A stretch of 64,000 nt of DNA, taken from assembly GCA_039545295.1 (NCBI GenBank), contig BCIK01000032.1, positions 63,282-127,281 on the forward strand, in the 5' to 3' direction. The notes below the pieces were generated by a model. The model worked only from the letters and a program-made list of their open reading frames with translations. It made no database searches and had not been told where the DNA came from. Both the position numbers and the translations under genes were made by a program. Source of the stretch: Udeniomyces pyricola. Taxonomy: Eukaryota > Basidiomycota > Tremellomycetes > Cystofilobasidiales > Mrakiaceae. Shown here piece by piece: positions 1 through 12,752 of the stretch; the first letter of the stretch is position 1, and each line of letters begins with the position of its first letter.

Positions 1-66
1 CTGACACATCATCTCGCTTTTCCTGTTTCCCACTTCCACCGACCGCCAAATCCATCCATTTTGCAG

Positions 67-333
67 GTGTTGCGCCTGCCCGGATACCAAGAGCGCCAGG
101 GATCAGTGCTTCATGAACAGCGACGACGGGGCTGTTCAGTGCAAGGACCTGCTTGAAGCCCATCGGGCGTGCATGCTTGGGTATGTCTGCCTGTCGTCTT
201 TTGCTCCTTAACCTCCTTCCTCCATCTACCGACCGTCTTGGTTGATCGGTATGACCAAGTGCAAACGCGTCGACGACTAAAAGCTGATGTGTATGACTGT
301 GTTTGGCTTTATAGTTATGGGTTCAAGGTTTAA
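67..333 (+). CDS. COX17: Cytochrome c oxidase copper chaperone Cox17 (5' truncated by window edge)
   Basis: The visible exons are 67-180 and 315-333, with an intron (GTATGT..TAG) at 181-314. An acceptor TTGCAG at 61-66 shows that at least one upstream exon lies outside the window. The translation starts CCACPDTKSARDQC and ends in LGYGFKV-stop. This is the Cox17 signature: the copper-binding Cys-Cys pair followed by two CX9C motifs (C-x9-C in each helix) and the conserved GYGF tail. Cox17 acts in the mitochondrial intermembrane space and passes Cu(I) to Sco1 and Cox11 for cytochrome oxidase assembly. The family is about 60-80 residues, so most of the functional domain is present here. Identification is secure. 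Only the start is unseen. Confidence 0.93.
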
Positions 334-1333
334 CGTTCAGTGTCCAACATACAGCTAGGGTCTAGAATGTCACGAATATTCATGAAAATCACCACTCTCT
401 TCAGCAACCTGGTCTTTTTTTTTTCGTTTTTCCTTTGAACACTAACGCTGGTCTTTCGTGAAAAACGATAGTAGCTCCAAATCGATCTGATATTGCTCAC
501 AAAATTGATTGTCGACCACAACGAGCGCGAAGGGACGGGGGGGGGGGGACGCTGAGGAGCGTTGGTCGTCGTGTACATACGTATATTCGAGCATACATAT
601 CTACAACTTAGAGCGCTGATCGACAGTTAACGTCTGACAGTAATTGGTAAGGGGTTGAAAGGGAAAACAGCACGTAGGCATCAAGATGTGATAACGTTGA
701 GACGTCAATCAGGCACTAGGCAATATTCGGCGTGTACACGTGATATCGAATTGAATGGAGGGTGGATTTATATGTATGCCGTTGTGGTTTGCATCAAACA
801 TACCGGTGCCGGAACCATCATGCTTGTCCATGCAAATTGAATGTATGAATCGTATGATCTTGAGATGGGTGCAAGAAGGGATCGTCAAAGCAATGAATGT
901 ACTATATATATATATATATATATATGTTGCACTCATTTGGTATGATGCTATATCCTTATGTTCCACGCGCATTGTAATGGGTGAGTAAGATCTAGAGGAG
1001 AATCTTATGTTGCCATGATTCATATCATCCTAAATTGGGCTGATATACGACAGTTGATCAACGGAATGGCAGATATGCAGATGACCGGGCGATCGCGCCG
1101 ATCAGGGGGTTTTGAGCCCCAGCCGGTGTGGAGACTGTCGACCGTGTGGTTGGATTAGCTTCGGTTAAGCGGACGCTTTTGGTTCTTGGCCGTCGCCGCC
1201 CCTCCACCTCTGAGCTCTGAATACTGCTATTAGTCCCTTACTCTCAGTTCCTTCCCCCCCTCCCCCCCCTCCCCTTCCCACCTCCACCTCCCTTGCTCGC
1301 TCAGTCAATCCCATCCACCATCCATCTCCACTC
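334..1333. other. Intergenic region: COX17 3' flank and promoter of the zinc-cluster gene
   Basis: No supported gene. It holds a G-run at 538-548, a TA dinucleotide run at 903-925, and a C/T-rich block at about 1200-1330 directly before the next start codon, which is typical of fungal core promoters and leaders. The short open frames on both strands have no coding character. Confidence 0.6.
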
Positions 1334-4300
1334 ATGGCCGACGGCCACGACTCGAGGTTATACCCTCATTCTTATCATTCCTCGCTCCATCATACCAACC
1401 CGCCGCGCCAGCAGCAACAACCACCGCTTCCCTTTGAACAGCAAGGCGTCATGAACCCCCTCCCCTCGCTTCATCAGCTTGACCAACAGGTTCGCCAGCA
1501 ATACCCTGATTACTCCCAGCAACAGCGTTCTTACCAAACCTATCTCCAAGCTCAGCAACAACAACAACAACAACAACAACAACAGCATCAACACGGGCAG
1601 CAGCAACAGCAACATCAGCAGCAACAACAGCAGCAACAGCAACAGCAACGCCAACAGCTCCCACATCCCCCCCAACTAAGGCACCAACCGACTGCTCCCT
1701 CACCTGACAAGGCCCCGATTCCGCTTCGCTACGAAGTCCCATATATCCCTCCCCCACCTGCCATTTACAATCAATCTTCCGATCCATCTCGACCTAGTTC
1801 GACATTGCCCCCACCTCCGCCGTCCTCTTCACACCATCACGCGTATGCCTCTCATTCACAATCAACGTTCAGCCCCAATTCGATCGGCACTACCCCGCAC
1901 CACCCATACCCCCAGTCTGCCGTCAATCCGCCGCAACCTTCCCAATCTCTGTCCGATCCCCCTCCTCCATCCACACCTCAGACCGAGACTCGTAGTCATC
2001 CCGAGCCAAGTCTACTCGATCCCCGTCCGCCGCTGAAAAAGGCGAAGCGGGAAGCGGCAAACGCCGATGAGAACGGCTCCCGCCCTGTCTCGACCGGCAA
2101 GAAGCGAAAGGACAGAGGGAAAGAGAAAGAGAAGGAGCGCGAGATGGATAAGAACAAGGCCAAAGAGATTGACAAGTCCAAGGATCTTGACAAAAGTAGA
2201 GATCGGGACGACGACAGCGAGGTCGAGAGTAGGGCCGGAGACACCAAAGGGCAGGATTTCAAGGTCAAGAAGCGAGCCGTACAGAGCTGCTCAGAATGTC
2301 GACGCAGGTAAGCACTCTTGGCGAGATATCGTCAAACCAAGCCTGACAGGTGCAACCAGGCAAGCTGATCTGTTGACCGATCATGACATTCATCTCAACG
2401 GGGCATGCATTTTGCAGAAAAATCCGGTGCGACAAGAACGGATTTCCCTGCGGACCCTGTGTCCAACGGGGCGACGAAGCAATCTGCCGTGAGGTTGGTA
2501 CGTATGAACCGATTCTTTTAAAAAATTTATACCATCCATCATATATCATTCTGCTTCATCTGCTTAGTAGTCCGGATCTGGTAGCTCTGGCGGCTATCGT
2601 CTGGCAGCAAACTTCGGCAGAGCAGCAGCGCGAAACGCGTCGACGTCATGAGCGCGTGCCTAAATTCGCCACCGCGACGGACCCATTTCTTGCCCATCTG
2701 GCTTCGATTCATCATCGCGTTTACACGCCGTTATACGTCACAACCAGCCTGATTCATGTCTAACCTTCATCGTTCTGCCCAATCCTTCCTATTCATCGGC
2801 CTATCGTAGAGAAACACACGATTTCATCCAACGCGTGCGCGTCCTCGTCCGACCTTCTCTCACTTTCCCATCGGCTTGCGGCCCTCGAACGGCTGCTTCT
2901 CGACTCTGGCGTCATCCGCGATGGCGAAATTGATGAGGTCGCTGGGTCTAAAGGTCGCAGGACTGATGGCCTGGCATCAAAGTCTGATCAAGCAGCCGGT
3001 GGTCACTCCCGGCTCGGAAAGGGTTCGATCAGTCGACTTGAGGGCGACGCTGAAGGTTCTTTCGGAAATCCAAGAATCGATCTCGAATCACGTCTTGACA
3101 AGCTGGAAGGCGCAAAGCGAGGTGGTTCGAGCAGAGGCCGGAGGAGTAGCATGCAAATGGACGACGACAACGATGATGATGATGACCATGGCGTCGGCAA
3201 CGTCGATAGCGAGACAGAAGGAGCAGCCCTGTACGTAAATCATCTGCACAGTCTCACCCGTATTCCCTCTGTGGACCTCTTGTTCGATTCGAGCTGAATG
3301 TTATAATTGCTACAGAACTCTGGAACATCTCGCCTTCGGCAGACGACGCGACGAGCCCAATCCTCTTCCGCCTCAAATACATCACCCTGCTCGTTCCCCT
3401 CACCCAGGTCACGGCAGCTCGGCCGCCTTTTCGCACCAACAACTACCCTATCCTTTGCAATCCCAATCGTCAGGCAGCTATCGAGTGCCTTCGCCCCATT
3501 TCTTCGAGAATTCGATTTCCGCTCCTGGTTCAACCTCACAGAACGCATCGACGCCAAGCGATGTGCGCGCGCAGCAATCTCGCCCGGGCGCGAGATCGAC
3601 TTCCCCTGATTTCCCGCCTCCGACGCCTTCCATGCCTGTTGTATCGTCCTCCTCCAACCACCGGCCAATCCTTCCTATTCAACGTCCCCACGACTCTTCC
3701 GTTCCATCTTCCCCTTCGAGTGGAGCTCAGTACCATCAACCACCAGTGCCTCCTGCCAAGCACGTACTGACGAACGTACAGTCTCGTGTCGCCATGGGCT
3801 CCAAGAAGCCGGTCAGTCTAAGCGCGATGGGAGGACCGAGAGCCAACGTCAGCCCCATGCTTGGACAGCATGCCAGAAAGAGCGAGCATGAGATGGGACT
3901 CGTCGCGGGCATGAGGCCGGACGAGATTTTCAGCACGTTTTTCCAACGATCAGAGTGAGTCGTTCTACCTCTGTGGGACTTGGACTGATTTAGTGACCAG
4001 TACCTGATGCGCTCGTTGGTTTGGTTTTGGTTGATAGGCTGTTCATGGAGGCCTTCATGGCTTGCTTGCCAAATCAAGAGCGACAGGAGACACTGATCAA
4101 TCATGTAAGCCATCAGACGATCATCCGTTTTGGGTTGATGCCCAATGCTGACGGATCCCGATCTTGTCCTTCCCTGTCTTAATCAGTTCCTCGGTCGGCT
4201 CGAGTGGTTCCATCACTGCTTGCGTGAGTTCGAGTCTTTACTGCTATTCGCCGGTCTTGCCTGGACCTCGAGACTCTTTTGCTGGGCTGCTTTGCATATC

Positions 4301-7300
4301 TAATTGATGGCTCGTGTAACCCTGCTGTTGTTGTAGACGTGCCTACCTTCCGCAACCAATGCGAGGAATTTTGGGCCATTCCGGTCAAAGAACGAGCCAG
4401 TGTCTGCTCTGCTAGTTGGATTGGGGTTTACATGATTCTTCTCTGCGTGAGTCTCTGTCCGTTTTTCCAGTCGAACATGCTTGGCAACGCAATTATTAAA
4501 TGCGGTGCATTCTTTGTTTTTGCGACAGATCTCATTGCATTTCATGCGTAAGTTGGCAGGTTCCTCTTTCTTCTCTCCTCTTTAAATTGATCGTTCGGTG
4601 TCTAACTCACTTGTGCTCTTGACCGATCGTCGCTCAGCCTCGACCGACGTTCGCAACATGGGGATTTCTGAAGAAGATGAAGAGTATCTGCCAAGCGTTT
4701 GGTTCTCGGCCGCTCGAGGTGCCCTCTGGCAGGCTGACTTTTTGACAAATCATAGTCTCGAGTGCCTGCAAATCATTGTGTTGTCGGGACTCTATCTCGT
4801 TCGTGTTTCGGTTTCCTCTTTTGTTTTTTCATCCTTCGTCTGATAGCTTGATTTGTGCAGGTTTGACTTTCGTTGTCAATCGTTTTAACTCCCTTTTTGT
4901 GGTGTACTTTGGTCGTCGGCATCAGAACAACCAAGATCGAGCCGACGCTTACTTTGGCATCCTCGGGGCAGGCATCAAGATCGCTCACATGATGGGCATT
5001 AACCGGCTTGGTGCGGAGGACCCTGTTGAAAATGACCGCAAGTGGACGGGAAGATGGGAATCACTCATCACCCGGGAAGTTGGCCGGTCCGTTCCTCTTC
5101 GTTATTATTCCGGGTGCTACAAACGGCCTCACAGTGAACCTCAAGCCTAACAACCGTACATGTTCCTCCTTGTATCTTGCCTGCTCAGTCGAGTCTGGTG
5201 GCAGTTTACCTTCCTGGATTGGAGTCTGGCGACCAGCTATGGCCACACTGCTTCGATACATCCAGAGATGATGACGACAGCACTTCCCGCCAACGTATGT
5301 AATGTGACGGTTGTCTGTGTTCGCAGCAGTGTGAAAGTCTAGCGCTGATGCGCTGCTCGTTACTCCCTTCAGGTTCGCGACGAAGACATTGTCGATGGTC
5401 AACCCCTGCGATCGCTACCGCTTGACCAGTATACGGTTTGTCGCCCTATCCATTCTCACCATCCCAAACATTGGAGGTGCCTGTGGTGTTGATCATGTTT
5501 CCTCGATTGTTCTCTCGGTTCCACAGCCCATGTCGTACCACTTGACTCGGCTTCGTCTGACTCAGACTTCGTACCAGATAATCCACCTCGTCAACTCGTC
5601 GCCTCGTCCGTCTTACGATGATGTTTTGGCCATCGACGCAGAGTTTAAACGGACTGAAGCTAGTGTACGTCCCACTCATCTCGCGCAATACGAGAGCTGT
5701 GCAACTTGATCGGTCGGGCGTGTTATTTAACGATTTTATTATCGTTCATTTTTCTGTGATCCATGTCTGCTTTCTTTCTCAAAGTTCCCATCCTACTTCA
5801 AAATTACCGCTGAACAGCCCATGCAGTCCGTTAGCTCAACGGCTTCGGACGATGTCATCATCAAGCACTGCGAAACGATTGTGAGTAATGTCTCCTTCCA
5901 AGCTCGAACAAAAAAGGCGTCTCTGTCTGACACTGACCGAGTGGTGGTGACGTCAATTTCAACAGCTTGCGAACCTCGCTTTGCAGACACGATGGCTCAA
6001 GCTGCATCGACCCTATCTGTCACGCGGATACACCGTAAGTAGCGTCGCCGAGGTCAAATGGTCCTTTCGTTCGTCGGCTTATGTCTCTGTCTATTCTTGT
6101 GGCTCTCGCCTTGGCAGAACAAAAAGTACGCCTACTCGACTCACCGCTGCGTCCTGGCGGCTCGAGCAGCGCTTGCCATCATCAAGGATGGATGTGGAGC
6201 CCCTGGCTGCTTCCTCGAAAAGTGGTGGATCTCGGTTCTGTACACGTTTGTCGCGAGTTGCGTCGTCCTCATCGATTTGCTTCAAGGGCCCAGGGATGCT
6301 GAGTGGGAGAACAAACTCCAAGAAGTTACGACAGCGCGCAACTTTCTTAAGTAAGTCCAATGCTGTTTGCTTATGGTGGTCGCTTCTGCTCTCTTTGTTT
6401 CCTCGCTTGCATGGCGATAGTTCCTGACTGGTTCATTCCTCCTTACCTCTTGCAGAAGAATCAAAGGGTCTTCGCCTGCTCGCAACACAGTCAAGGTGTT
6501 GGACGCTCTTCTCGGTAAGTTGCTTTTATATACATACCCATCTCTGTGATTGGCCCGGTCAACGTCTTGTCCCTTGGACTTCCGGAACTGATGGGTTGAT
6601 CCCTTGTCTTCCGTTCAGTCGAGGTCCGTCACCGACCAGTGCTCGATGCGCAACCACATCGCCGCAAAATGTCGTTTGACACGTGCTCATCTGAGGACTC
6701 GTCGTCATCTGGCCTACAGCGCGCAGTTCGTCGACTTGTCCAAGAGAACAGATCTGTTCAGAAGGCCGATGACCCTACGACGTCCTCTTCGATCGTTGCC
6801 TCGAGCCCCGTCGTATCCGGAGGAGAGTCGAGATCGGACGTGTTCAGCGGCGAGACTCTGGGGTCATCAGACTTGATGACGCCGACATGGCCTTTATCGA
6901 GCGGACGACCTTTGACCACACCGAACACGTTAATGCCTCCTGCATCGTCCACGTCGAGTCTTTTCAACGGCGGCGGCATGGGCGATGGTGGAGGGCTCTC
7001 CCATGATGTCGTTCGGTCGGTCACGCCAGTGTTTGCTCAGTTTCAGAATCTGTACGACCCCATGCATCAACTTGGCAATAGCGTCAACGGCGGCGTTTCC
7101 AACCCTGGTCAAGACTCGACGAATAGTAGCGAAATGGATGGCCTCTTTGGACCGGACGCGTTCGATTATGGGGCGTTTGGGACCAGGACTGGGGGAGCGG
7201 AAACAAGCGAGTGAGTACTTGAAGGAGCCAATTGATCCAGCACGCAAGCAAGTAGATACATGTAAAAAAAAAAAAGGGGGGGGGGGGGGAGGATGGGTTG

Positions 7301-7475
7301 CACTTGTCTTTGTGAATGTCGAATTTGTTCGTTGACACGAGTTTGATCTGGACTTGTTCCTTGTTTGCCTCTTTTGCTCTTGTGATGAATTTACAGCAGC
7401 GACCTCATGTCTCAAATCATGTTGTTGCCCGACCTGGACTGGATGGCGGCTGTGAACGGAGGAGCGTCGCTCTGA
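1334..7475 (+). CDS. Zn(II)2Cys6 transcription factor with fungal-specific (MHR) domain and polyQ N-terminus
   Basis: I read 19 exons: 1334-2307, 2418-2497, 2810-3230, 3316-3954, 4038-4104, 4187-4223, 4337-4446, 4529-4547, 4638-4798, 4926-5086, 5189-5294, 5373-5435, 5527-5664, 5785-5880, 5966-6034, 6118-6350, 6456-6514, 6619-7210 and 7397-7475. They sum to 1367 codons in one frame. Residues 1-310 are Gln/Pro/Ser-rich. The zinc cluster spans exons 1-2: CSECRRRKIRCDKNGFPCGPC, interrupted by the intron between the second R and K. A linker follows (HRLAALERLLL). Then TLEHLAFGR and the middle homology region, with ALWQADFLTNHSLECLQ, NNQDRADAYFGILGAGIK and RVWWQFTFLDW, match fungal_trans (PF04082). 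The C-terminus ends in MLLPDLDWMAAVNGG. Such proteins bind CGG-containing sites in the nucleus. The target pathway cannot be told from sequence. Confidence 0.9.
1553..1657 (+). repeat. CAA/CAG glutamine-codon tract inside the zinc-cluster gene
   Basis: About 35 codons of mixed CAA and CAG interrupted by a few CAT/CAC, GGG and CGC codons. They encode a polyglutamine stretch in the N-terminal region. Such tracts are often length-polymorphic between strains and act as flexible activation-region spacers. Confidence 0.85.
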
Positions 7476-7702
7476 GAGATGATATACGTATTTCTCATAT
7501 TCTCCTTAGTATGGTGGTAGTAGTAGTAGTAGTAGTGGTGGTGGTGTAGTCTAGCTTGATGTTGGAAAGTTTGGGGTGGGTTTCGAATAGTGCCTGCAGG
7601 GCGTATGATGATTTATTTTTCTCTCTTTCTATCAAGATCGACACAGCTCATGTAGGAAGGGATGTCCCTCACTGCTTGCTTTCTTTCCATTCGCTTCCTT
7701 TG

Positions 7703-7788
<86 letters not shown>

Positions 7789-8100
7789 CTTGTGTGTTTT
7801 TCTTCTTATATAGTGTGTTGTGCTTAGGGATGTGTGTGTGTGTGTGTGTGTTGATGACTGTTGTTAGTTTGTTATGGATGTATATGGTTTTCTCTTGAAT
7901 TTATGAATGCGATGAATAATATATATATATATATATATATATGCAAATGTATGCATGCAGCTGCAGTGACGGCGCAAATGGTTGGTTCATGAATCGGATG
8001 GACTGGTGTGACTGACTGACTGTGTGGGCCGATCCAACCAACCAACCAACCACGTCCTTCCTGTTCCTCTCCTCCAACCCACACCATCCTCCCCTCCGCC
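7476..8100. other. Intergenic region with an 84-nt oligo-T tract; QCR9 promoter
   Basis: 3' flank of the zinc-cluster gene and promoter of QCR9. It contains a near-pure T tract at 7705-7788 (one G at 7737), TG repeats at 7831-7850, AT repeats at 7919-7942 and a CCAA repeat at 8035-8052. Open frames here are poly-Phe artefacts of the T tract. Confidence 0.7.
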
Positions 8101-9085
8101 ATGTCCTCCACCATCGTCCGTCCGCTTTCCCTTATCCCATCCATCCCTTCACCTACTCACATGCACGAACTCCCACTCACTCATCCATCCTCGTTTGATT
8201 TCATCAAATCCTTTCCCCACAAACAGAAGATCTACAACGCCCTTTTCCAGCGAAACTCGGTCTACGTCGCGACCATCTTTGCCGCCTCCTTTGGCTTCTC
8301 CGTCGGCTTCGACATGGCCACTACCTCCATCTACGACAGGATCAACGCTGGCGTTAGTCCTCTTTTCTTTTCTTTTTTATCATATGATTCATGGCTTGGT
8401 TTGGCGAGCGTGTGGGTGACGGTTGACCCGAGAGGTGACAAGTCGCGTGTGAAGAAGACCCCAAGGGGGAAAGAGGTGGGGAGCGCAAGGGGGAGCCAAC
8501 AGGCAAAGGGCTAGTACGTCGTGTAGCCAGTAGCTCTCGCCTTGACTAGATGGCTGATCGACGAGTGGCTTAGGTGCAATATGGGTGTTGTTGCTGTACC
8601 CGCTTGGCTGGATGAGACTGGGAGGGATGGCGGACGAACAGGAAGGGGGGGGGGGGTTGGAGAAAGGGGAGGGGAAGCGAAGAGAAGAAGAGGTTGCTGC
8701 TGCTGCCTTCCCCTCCTTCGCCTTCTCTCCCTTCTCTCTTGCTCTACCCATAGACCATCGTCCTCTCACTTCACGTCTCAAAGGCTTTCTTTCATTCTAC
8801 CCGCTCAGGAACCCTCTTAGCTGACATCCGATTATTTTGTGTGGTTTTTCTCTTTCCTCTGATTCGTAGCGACAATGGAAGGAGTAAGCGAGCGATTTCC
8901 CTTGGCTACCGACGCCAATCGACATTTCTCAGAGGCGCCGCGCGAGGGACGTTGTCCCCCTTTCGTTTTCACCGGCTGACCTTCCGCTCTCTTACCCAAC
9001 GAACCCCTTCCCTTTCCTACCCTGTACTCTTCCATCGCGCCCCCCTTTGTGCAGCATCCGAGACAAGTACGCTCCCGCCCAGTAA
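8101..9085 (+). CDS. QCR9: Cytochrome b-c1 complex subunit 9 (Qcr9)
   Basis: Proposed exons are 8101-8115, 8227-8352, 8870-8883 (only 14 nt) and 9055-9085, giving 61 residues, the normal Qcr9 size (60-66). The protein reads MSSTI-KIYNALFQRNSVYVATIFA, then FGFSVGFDMATTSIYDRINAG, RQWKD and IRDKYAPAQ-stop. It shows the family pattern: a short matrix N-terminus, FxRN before a single membrane helix, then an intermembrane-space tail with QWKDI. Qcr9 sits beside the Rieske protein and cytochrome c1 in respiratory complex III. The first intron (GTCCGT..CAG) is inferred. Without it the frame stays open and would add 37 residues at the N-terminus, which is atypical for the family. The identity is secure. 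The exon 1 border is less so. Confidence 0.88.
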
Positions 9086-9579
9086 ATAAACGGATCCCAA
9101 CAACCCAATCAGTCCGCCAACATGCAGAGCTCGATGGAACAGTCGGAGGGTCGTGACGATAAAAGATGGTGGTAGTGGTAGCCGTAGTAGTAGTAGTAGT
9201 AGTAGTAGTGTCAGATAGATGATGCGCTCTTTCCTTCTTTCTCCTCATTCCGGCCCTCGTTTGCGTTGCAAACCCTGTGCAAGGTTTCGTTTCCGCCATA
9301 TGGCCGGGCCACCTTGGGAATCGAAACGAGATAACCATGCTTGGAACCCTGGCTGATCATAAGATGAATAGATCCATCTCTCATAACAAGACGCACTTCT
9401 AAGCTGACAGACATCCCCCCTCCCTTCCCTCCTCTCCAAGACTCAAAAAAAAAAATGAAATCTAACCTCGACTTGATGTTGATGCAACTGATCTTGCCTC
9501 TACGGCGACAAGCGTCCTGTACTCTGCAACCCTCCCTCCCCCCCCCCAACCTTCCTTCCTCCCCGACTCTTCTCCTTCT
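9086..9579. other. Convergent 3' region between QCR9 and the MFS gene
   Basis: No supported gene. It contains a GTA trinucleotide run at about 9183-9209, A/C homopolymers near 9446-9456 and a run of C at about 9537-9547. Confidence 0.6.
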
Positions 9580-12500
9580 TTATTCCGTCACCTCCTCGAC
9601 TGTACCGTCCGAGGCCACTTCTTTCTCCTTGGTCGATCCACCCAATGAGTTCTCGCCCAGCCCAAGCGACGCAACGAGACAGAGTGCGGACAGAGCCGCT
9701 TGGATGACAAATACCTTGCCTAACGAGACGGCGTAGGCTTGAGTCGCCTGCTCCCGTAAGGCAGAAGGCAGGGTATGGATGAACGACGTCGAGTGGCTGT
9801 GAGAGGGAACACCAAGAAGTGCATGATTGAAAGAGATCCAACGGGTTAGTGACAGAAAGGGGGCGGGGGTGTGTGTTCGGCGTGGAGAGCAGATAGAAAA
9901 GACAGATCTATGTTTTGAGAGGTTTCAGTAACCGAGAGTTAGGAGGGTCTTACCGGATGTTCCGGATGACCTACACGCAAGCACCAACACCAAAAAAAAA
10001 AAAAAAAGGCGTTCGTCATTCAAGGCTCAACTATCAGCTTACGGCTAGCCATTCGCAAGAGGACCAACTGGGTTGGTTGCCAAAGGCAGCGCCCAAAGCC
10101 AGCCGACTTCTCCGGAGAAAAGACATCGTCCCTTGTCGATTTGGACAGCAGACAACAACTCACCTCTGCGGCGCCCTCTCCAACAATCCTCTCCCTTAGC
10201 TCGACGTCCAAGAACGACTGCGTCAACGCCGCACTCAGCGAAACACCCAACACTTGACCCGTCGTTCGAGCCAGGTACGAGACTGGATACGACGCCAAGG
10301 TTGGTAACGCCCATAAAGACGGGTTCGAACGGATGATCAGCCACGGAGTTTCTCTCGAGCTGGAGGTTTATGGAAAAGGGGAAGGAAGGGGGGGGGGGGA
10401 GGTGAAAGTCTGCTTACTGCCGGTAGCGACTGCCATTTGTTCAGAAGGAACGGAAGCGATCAATCCGACGAGGGTCGAGGTGATAAGAATGCTCGCGCCC
10501 AAACCCTTGACGAGCGAGAGAGCAAAAGATACGATGAAGTGGAAGAAGAAGAAGAAAAAGAAAAAGAAAAAGAAAAGAAAAAAAAGAAAGAAAGAAAGAA
10601 AAAAAAACCAATGTAGATCACCGACGGGTTAGCTACGTTCGGCCGGCGATCTCTGTCTCTCTCTCTCTCTTTCTCTTTGATCTAATCTCTGTCCGTAGCA
10701 TCTGAGCGTCTCGATGTGAATGACTCACCGAAGGTACGATGGCGACCCAGAACAACCACTGAGGAGTGGTACCTTCGTTCCAGCTCGCGAGGAGACAACA
10801 CCCAATCAAGTTGAGCACGCACCCAAACGTCGTCAGGTTCTTGTAGCGACCCGTCCAGCGCATCCAGAACCCTGCGCCGAGCGACGCAATCGAGGCAGCG
10901 ATCTAAGAGAATTCCATGTCACCCGTCGAAACAGAAGAATAAGCGAACAGTCAGGACATGAAACGCTGAGTGAGAGGTTGGGTGTGACGTTTTGTTTGGT
11001 ATGATGTGGCCAAAAAAAAAAAAACTAAAAAAAACTCATGCCTTACCGAGTTGGGGATGAGATGACTTCCGGCCGTGCTAGAAGACGTCAATTGAACGGC
11101 GCTAAAGTAGAGTGGAACGTTGTAAAGCTAATGAGAAGATGAAAAAGGGAGGTTCAGATTGAGCATGGAGACTGGAAAATCAGAATGGCTCAAATCGAGG
11201 CAGGAGGAAATCGAAACGCACCACTGAGAACATGACGATCGACATAATGAAGTTGGTGCATGCGACAACGGCGGGTGAACGCTGCCATGCGAGCATCCAC
11301 GCCAGCCCAAGCAGGATACAGATAGTCCGTCAGTGATTTGAGAGCTTGAAGGGAAGGATGGCGTATGAGCAAGGAATGCCGAACTCACCTGTTTGAGCAG
11401 ATCGAGCGGCAAGACAGGTTCCCTCGCCCACCATCGCTCAACGCTCACAAAAACCACGCCCGACACCAAGCTCGTCACGAGCAAGCCAACTGGTCTCGGA
11501 TCGCTCCATGCTAGCTCCTTGCTGGATCGAAGAGAGACACCCAGGAGGAGACACGAAATGGTGAGAACGAGCATGGTCGAGCCGAGCAGGTCGATCCGAA
11601 GAAGCTGGGTGCGAAGGCTAGGCCTAGGTGGGTAACTCGCGGGTTCTATCGAGACACAGTCCGAGGTGGTGGAAGCATAGGATGTAGGAGAAGGAATGTG
11701 AAGGTAGATTGCGACGAAGAGCATCGACAGTAAGAGCAATGGGATTTGGAACAGGAAAGCATATCGCCTGGAAGAACATCAGATCCAACTAAATATCAGC
11801 TTCTTTGGACCGGGGTGGATGAATATCGTTTTCAACACCCTAGATTCAGAGAGATCACTTACCATCCAAAGCGATCGCTGATGTAGCCCCCAATGGGACC
11901 CCCTGCGCCACTACCGAGGCCAAAGAGAACGTTGGTTGCGCCCTGCCATAGGCCTCGGTCGCTCAACCTGACAAGATCGCTCATGCAGACCGACGAGACA
12001 GTCATGATTCCTCCTCCACCCATGCCTGCGACGGCTCTCGCAGCGATAAGCCATCCCATGGAAGGTGCCACAGCACAGCCGATGGTACCAAGGGTGAACA
12101 GGGAGACGGCCAGGAGACATGCAAACCGCCTGGAAAAGATATCGGATAGTCGACCGTACTGTATGATCGATTCATTGGTCGTGACACATAAGTTGGCTCG
12201 ATGGCAAGTTAGCTTGACAGTCATGATATGCCATCCGATCCTTGCGACTAACGCATGCAAGGTGCGACTCACGAGAGGGGTAAAGCAGCAGACAGACAGA
12301 AGATACGATGTTCCGATCCAGGCGGCCTGGTCCGATGCTTCAAAGGCCGAGCCAATATCGGAAAGAAGGGTTGCAACAATGGTCTACTCCAACCAAAGGT
12401 ATCAGCGCTGATCCGAGACGTGCGGTAATGAACAAAATATATATATATGAGGAATGACGAGACACGGCATCTGCCCTAACGGATGGTTCGATGATTATCG

Positions 12501-12752
12501 AATGAAGTACTGATAGTTGATCATGGAACCCACCAAGTCAAGTGCTCCTAGCAACACCGTCATCCAGAGACCGACGATGACACACCAGAACTCTCTCGCC
12601 GGGAGTTGGACCCTTGGACGACTGAGATCGAGCTTGCTTGGACCGGGCGATGAGGCGACGGCTGGAGGAAGTCGATCCTCGCTGGTGCGATAGCGGGGAT
12701 GGGACGCGGCGGTCGCCGAAGCGAGCAGGGACGACGATTCGGTCGATGGCAT
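9580..12752 (-). CDS. MFS transporter, DHA2/vacuolar basic amino acid transporter-like (Vba/Fnx family)
   Basis: Minus-strand gene with about ten or more exons, from the ATG at 12752 (MPSTESSSLLAS) to the TAA at 9580. Exon 1 ends in WMTVLLGALDL. The next begins TIVATLLSDIGSAFEASDQA and continues with AAWIGTSYLLSVCCFTPL, then the MFS loop motif YGRLSDIFSRR, then GMGGGGIMTVSSVCMSDLV, DRGLWQGATNVLFGLGSGAG and GPIGGYISDRFGWRYAF. Later segments (TPAVVACTNFIMSIVMFSV, ASILITSTLVGLIASVPSEQ, YLARTTGQVLGVSLSAALTQ, KVFVIQAALSALCLVASLGL) are hydrophobic helices, consistent with 14 TM segments. A 17-nt micro-exon (9954-9970, VIRNIR) precedes the last exon. The motifs fit the yeast Vba and S. pombe Fnx families, which move basic amino acids into the vacuole, but drug export cannot be excluded. 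The ATG is chosen just before the family-typical acidic/Ser-rich head. An in-frame extension upstream lacks family character. Confidence 0.85.

Noticed and set aside
2310..2763. Possible separate exon between the zinc cluster and 2810
   Set aside because: Joining 2497 directly to 2810 preserves phase and gives a plausible linker; the intervening frame has no conserved motif.
7556..7898. Frames containing long poly-Phe runs
   Set aside because: They are translations of the oligo-T tract and have no other coding character.
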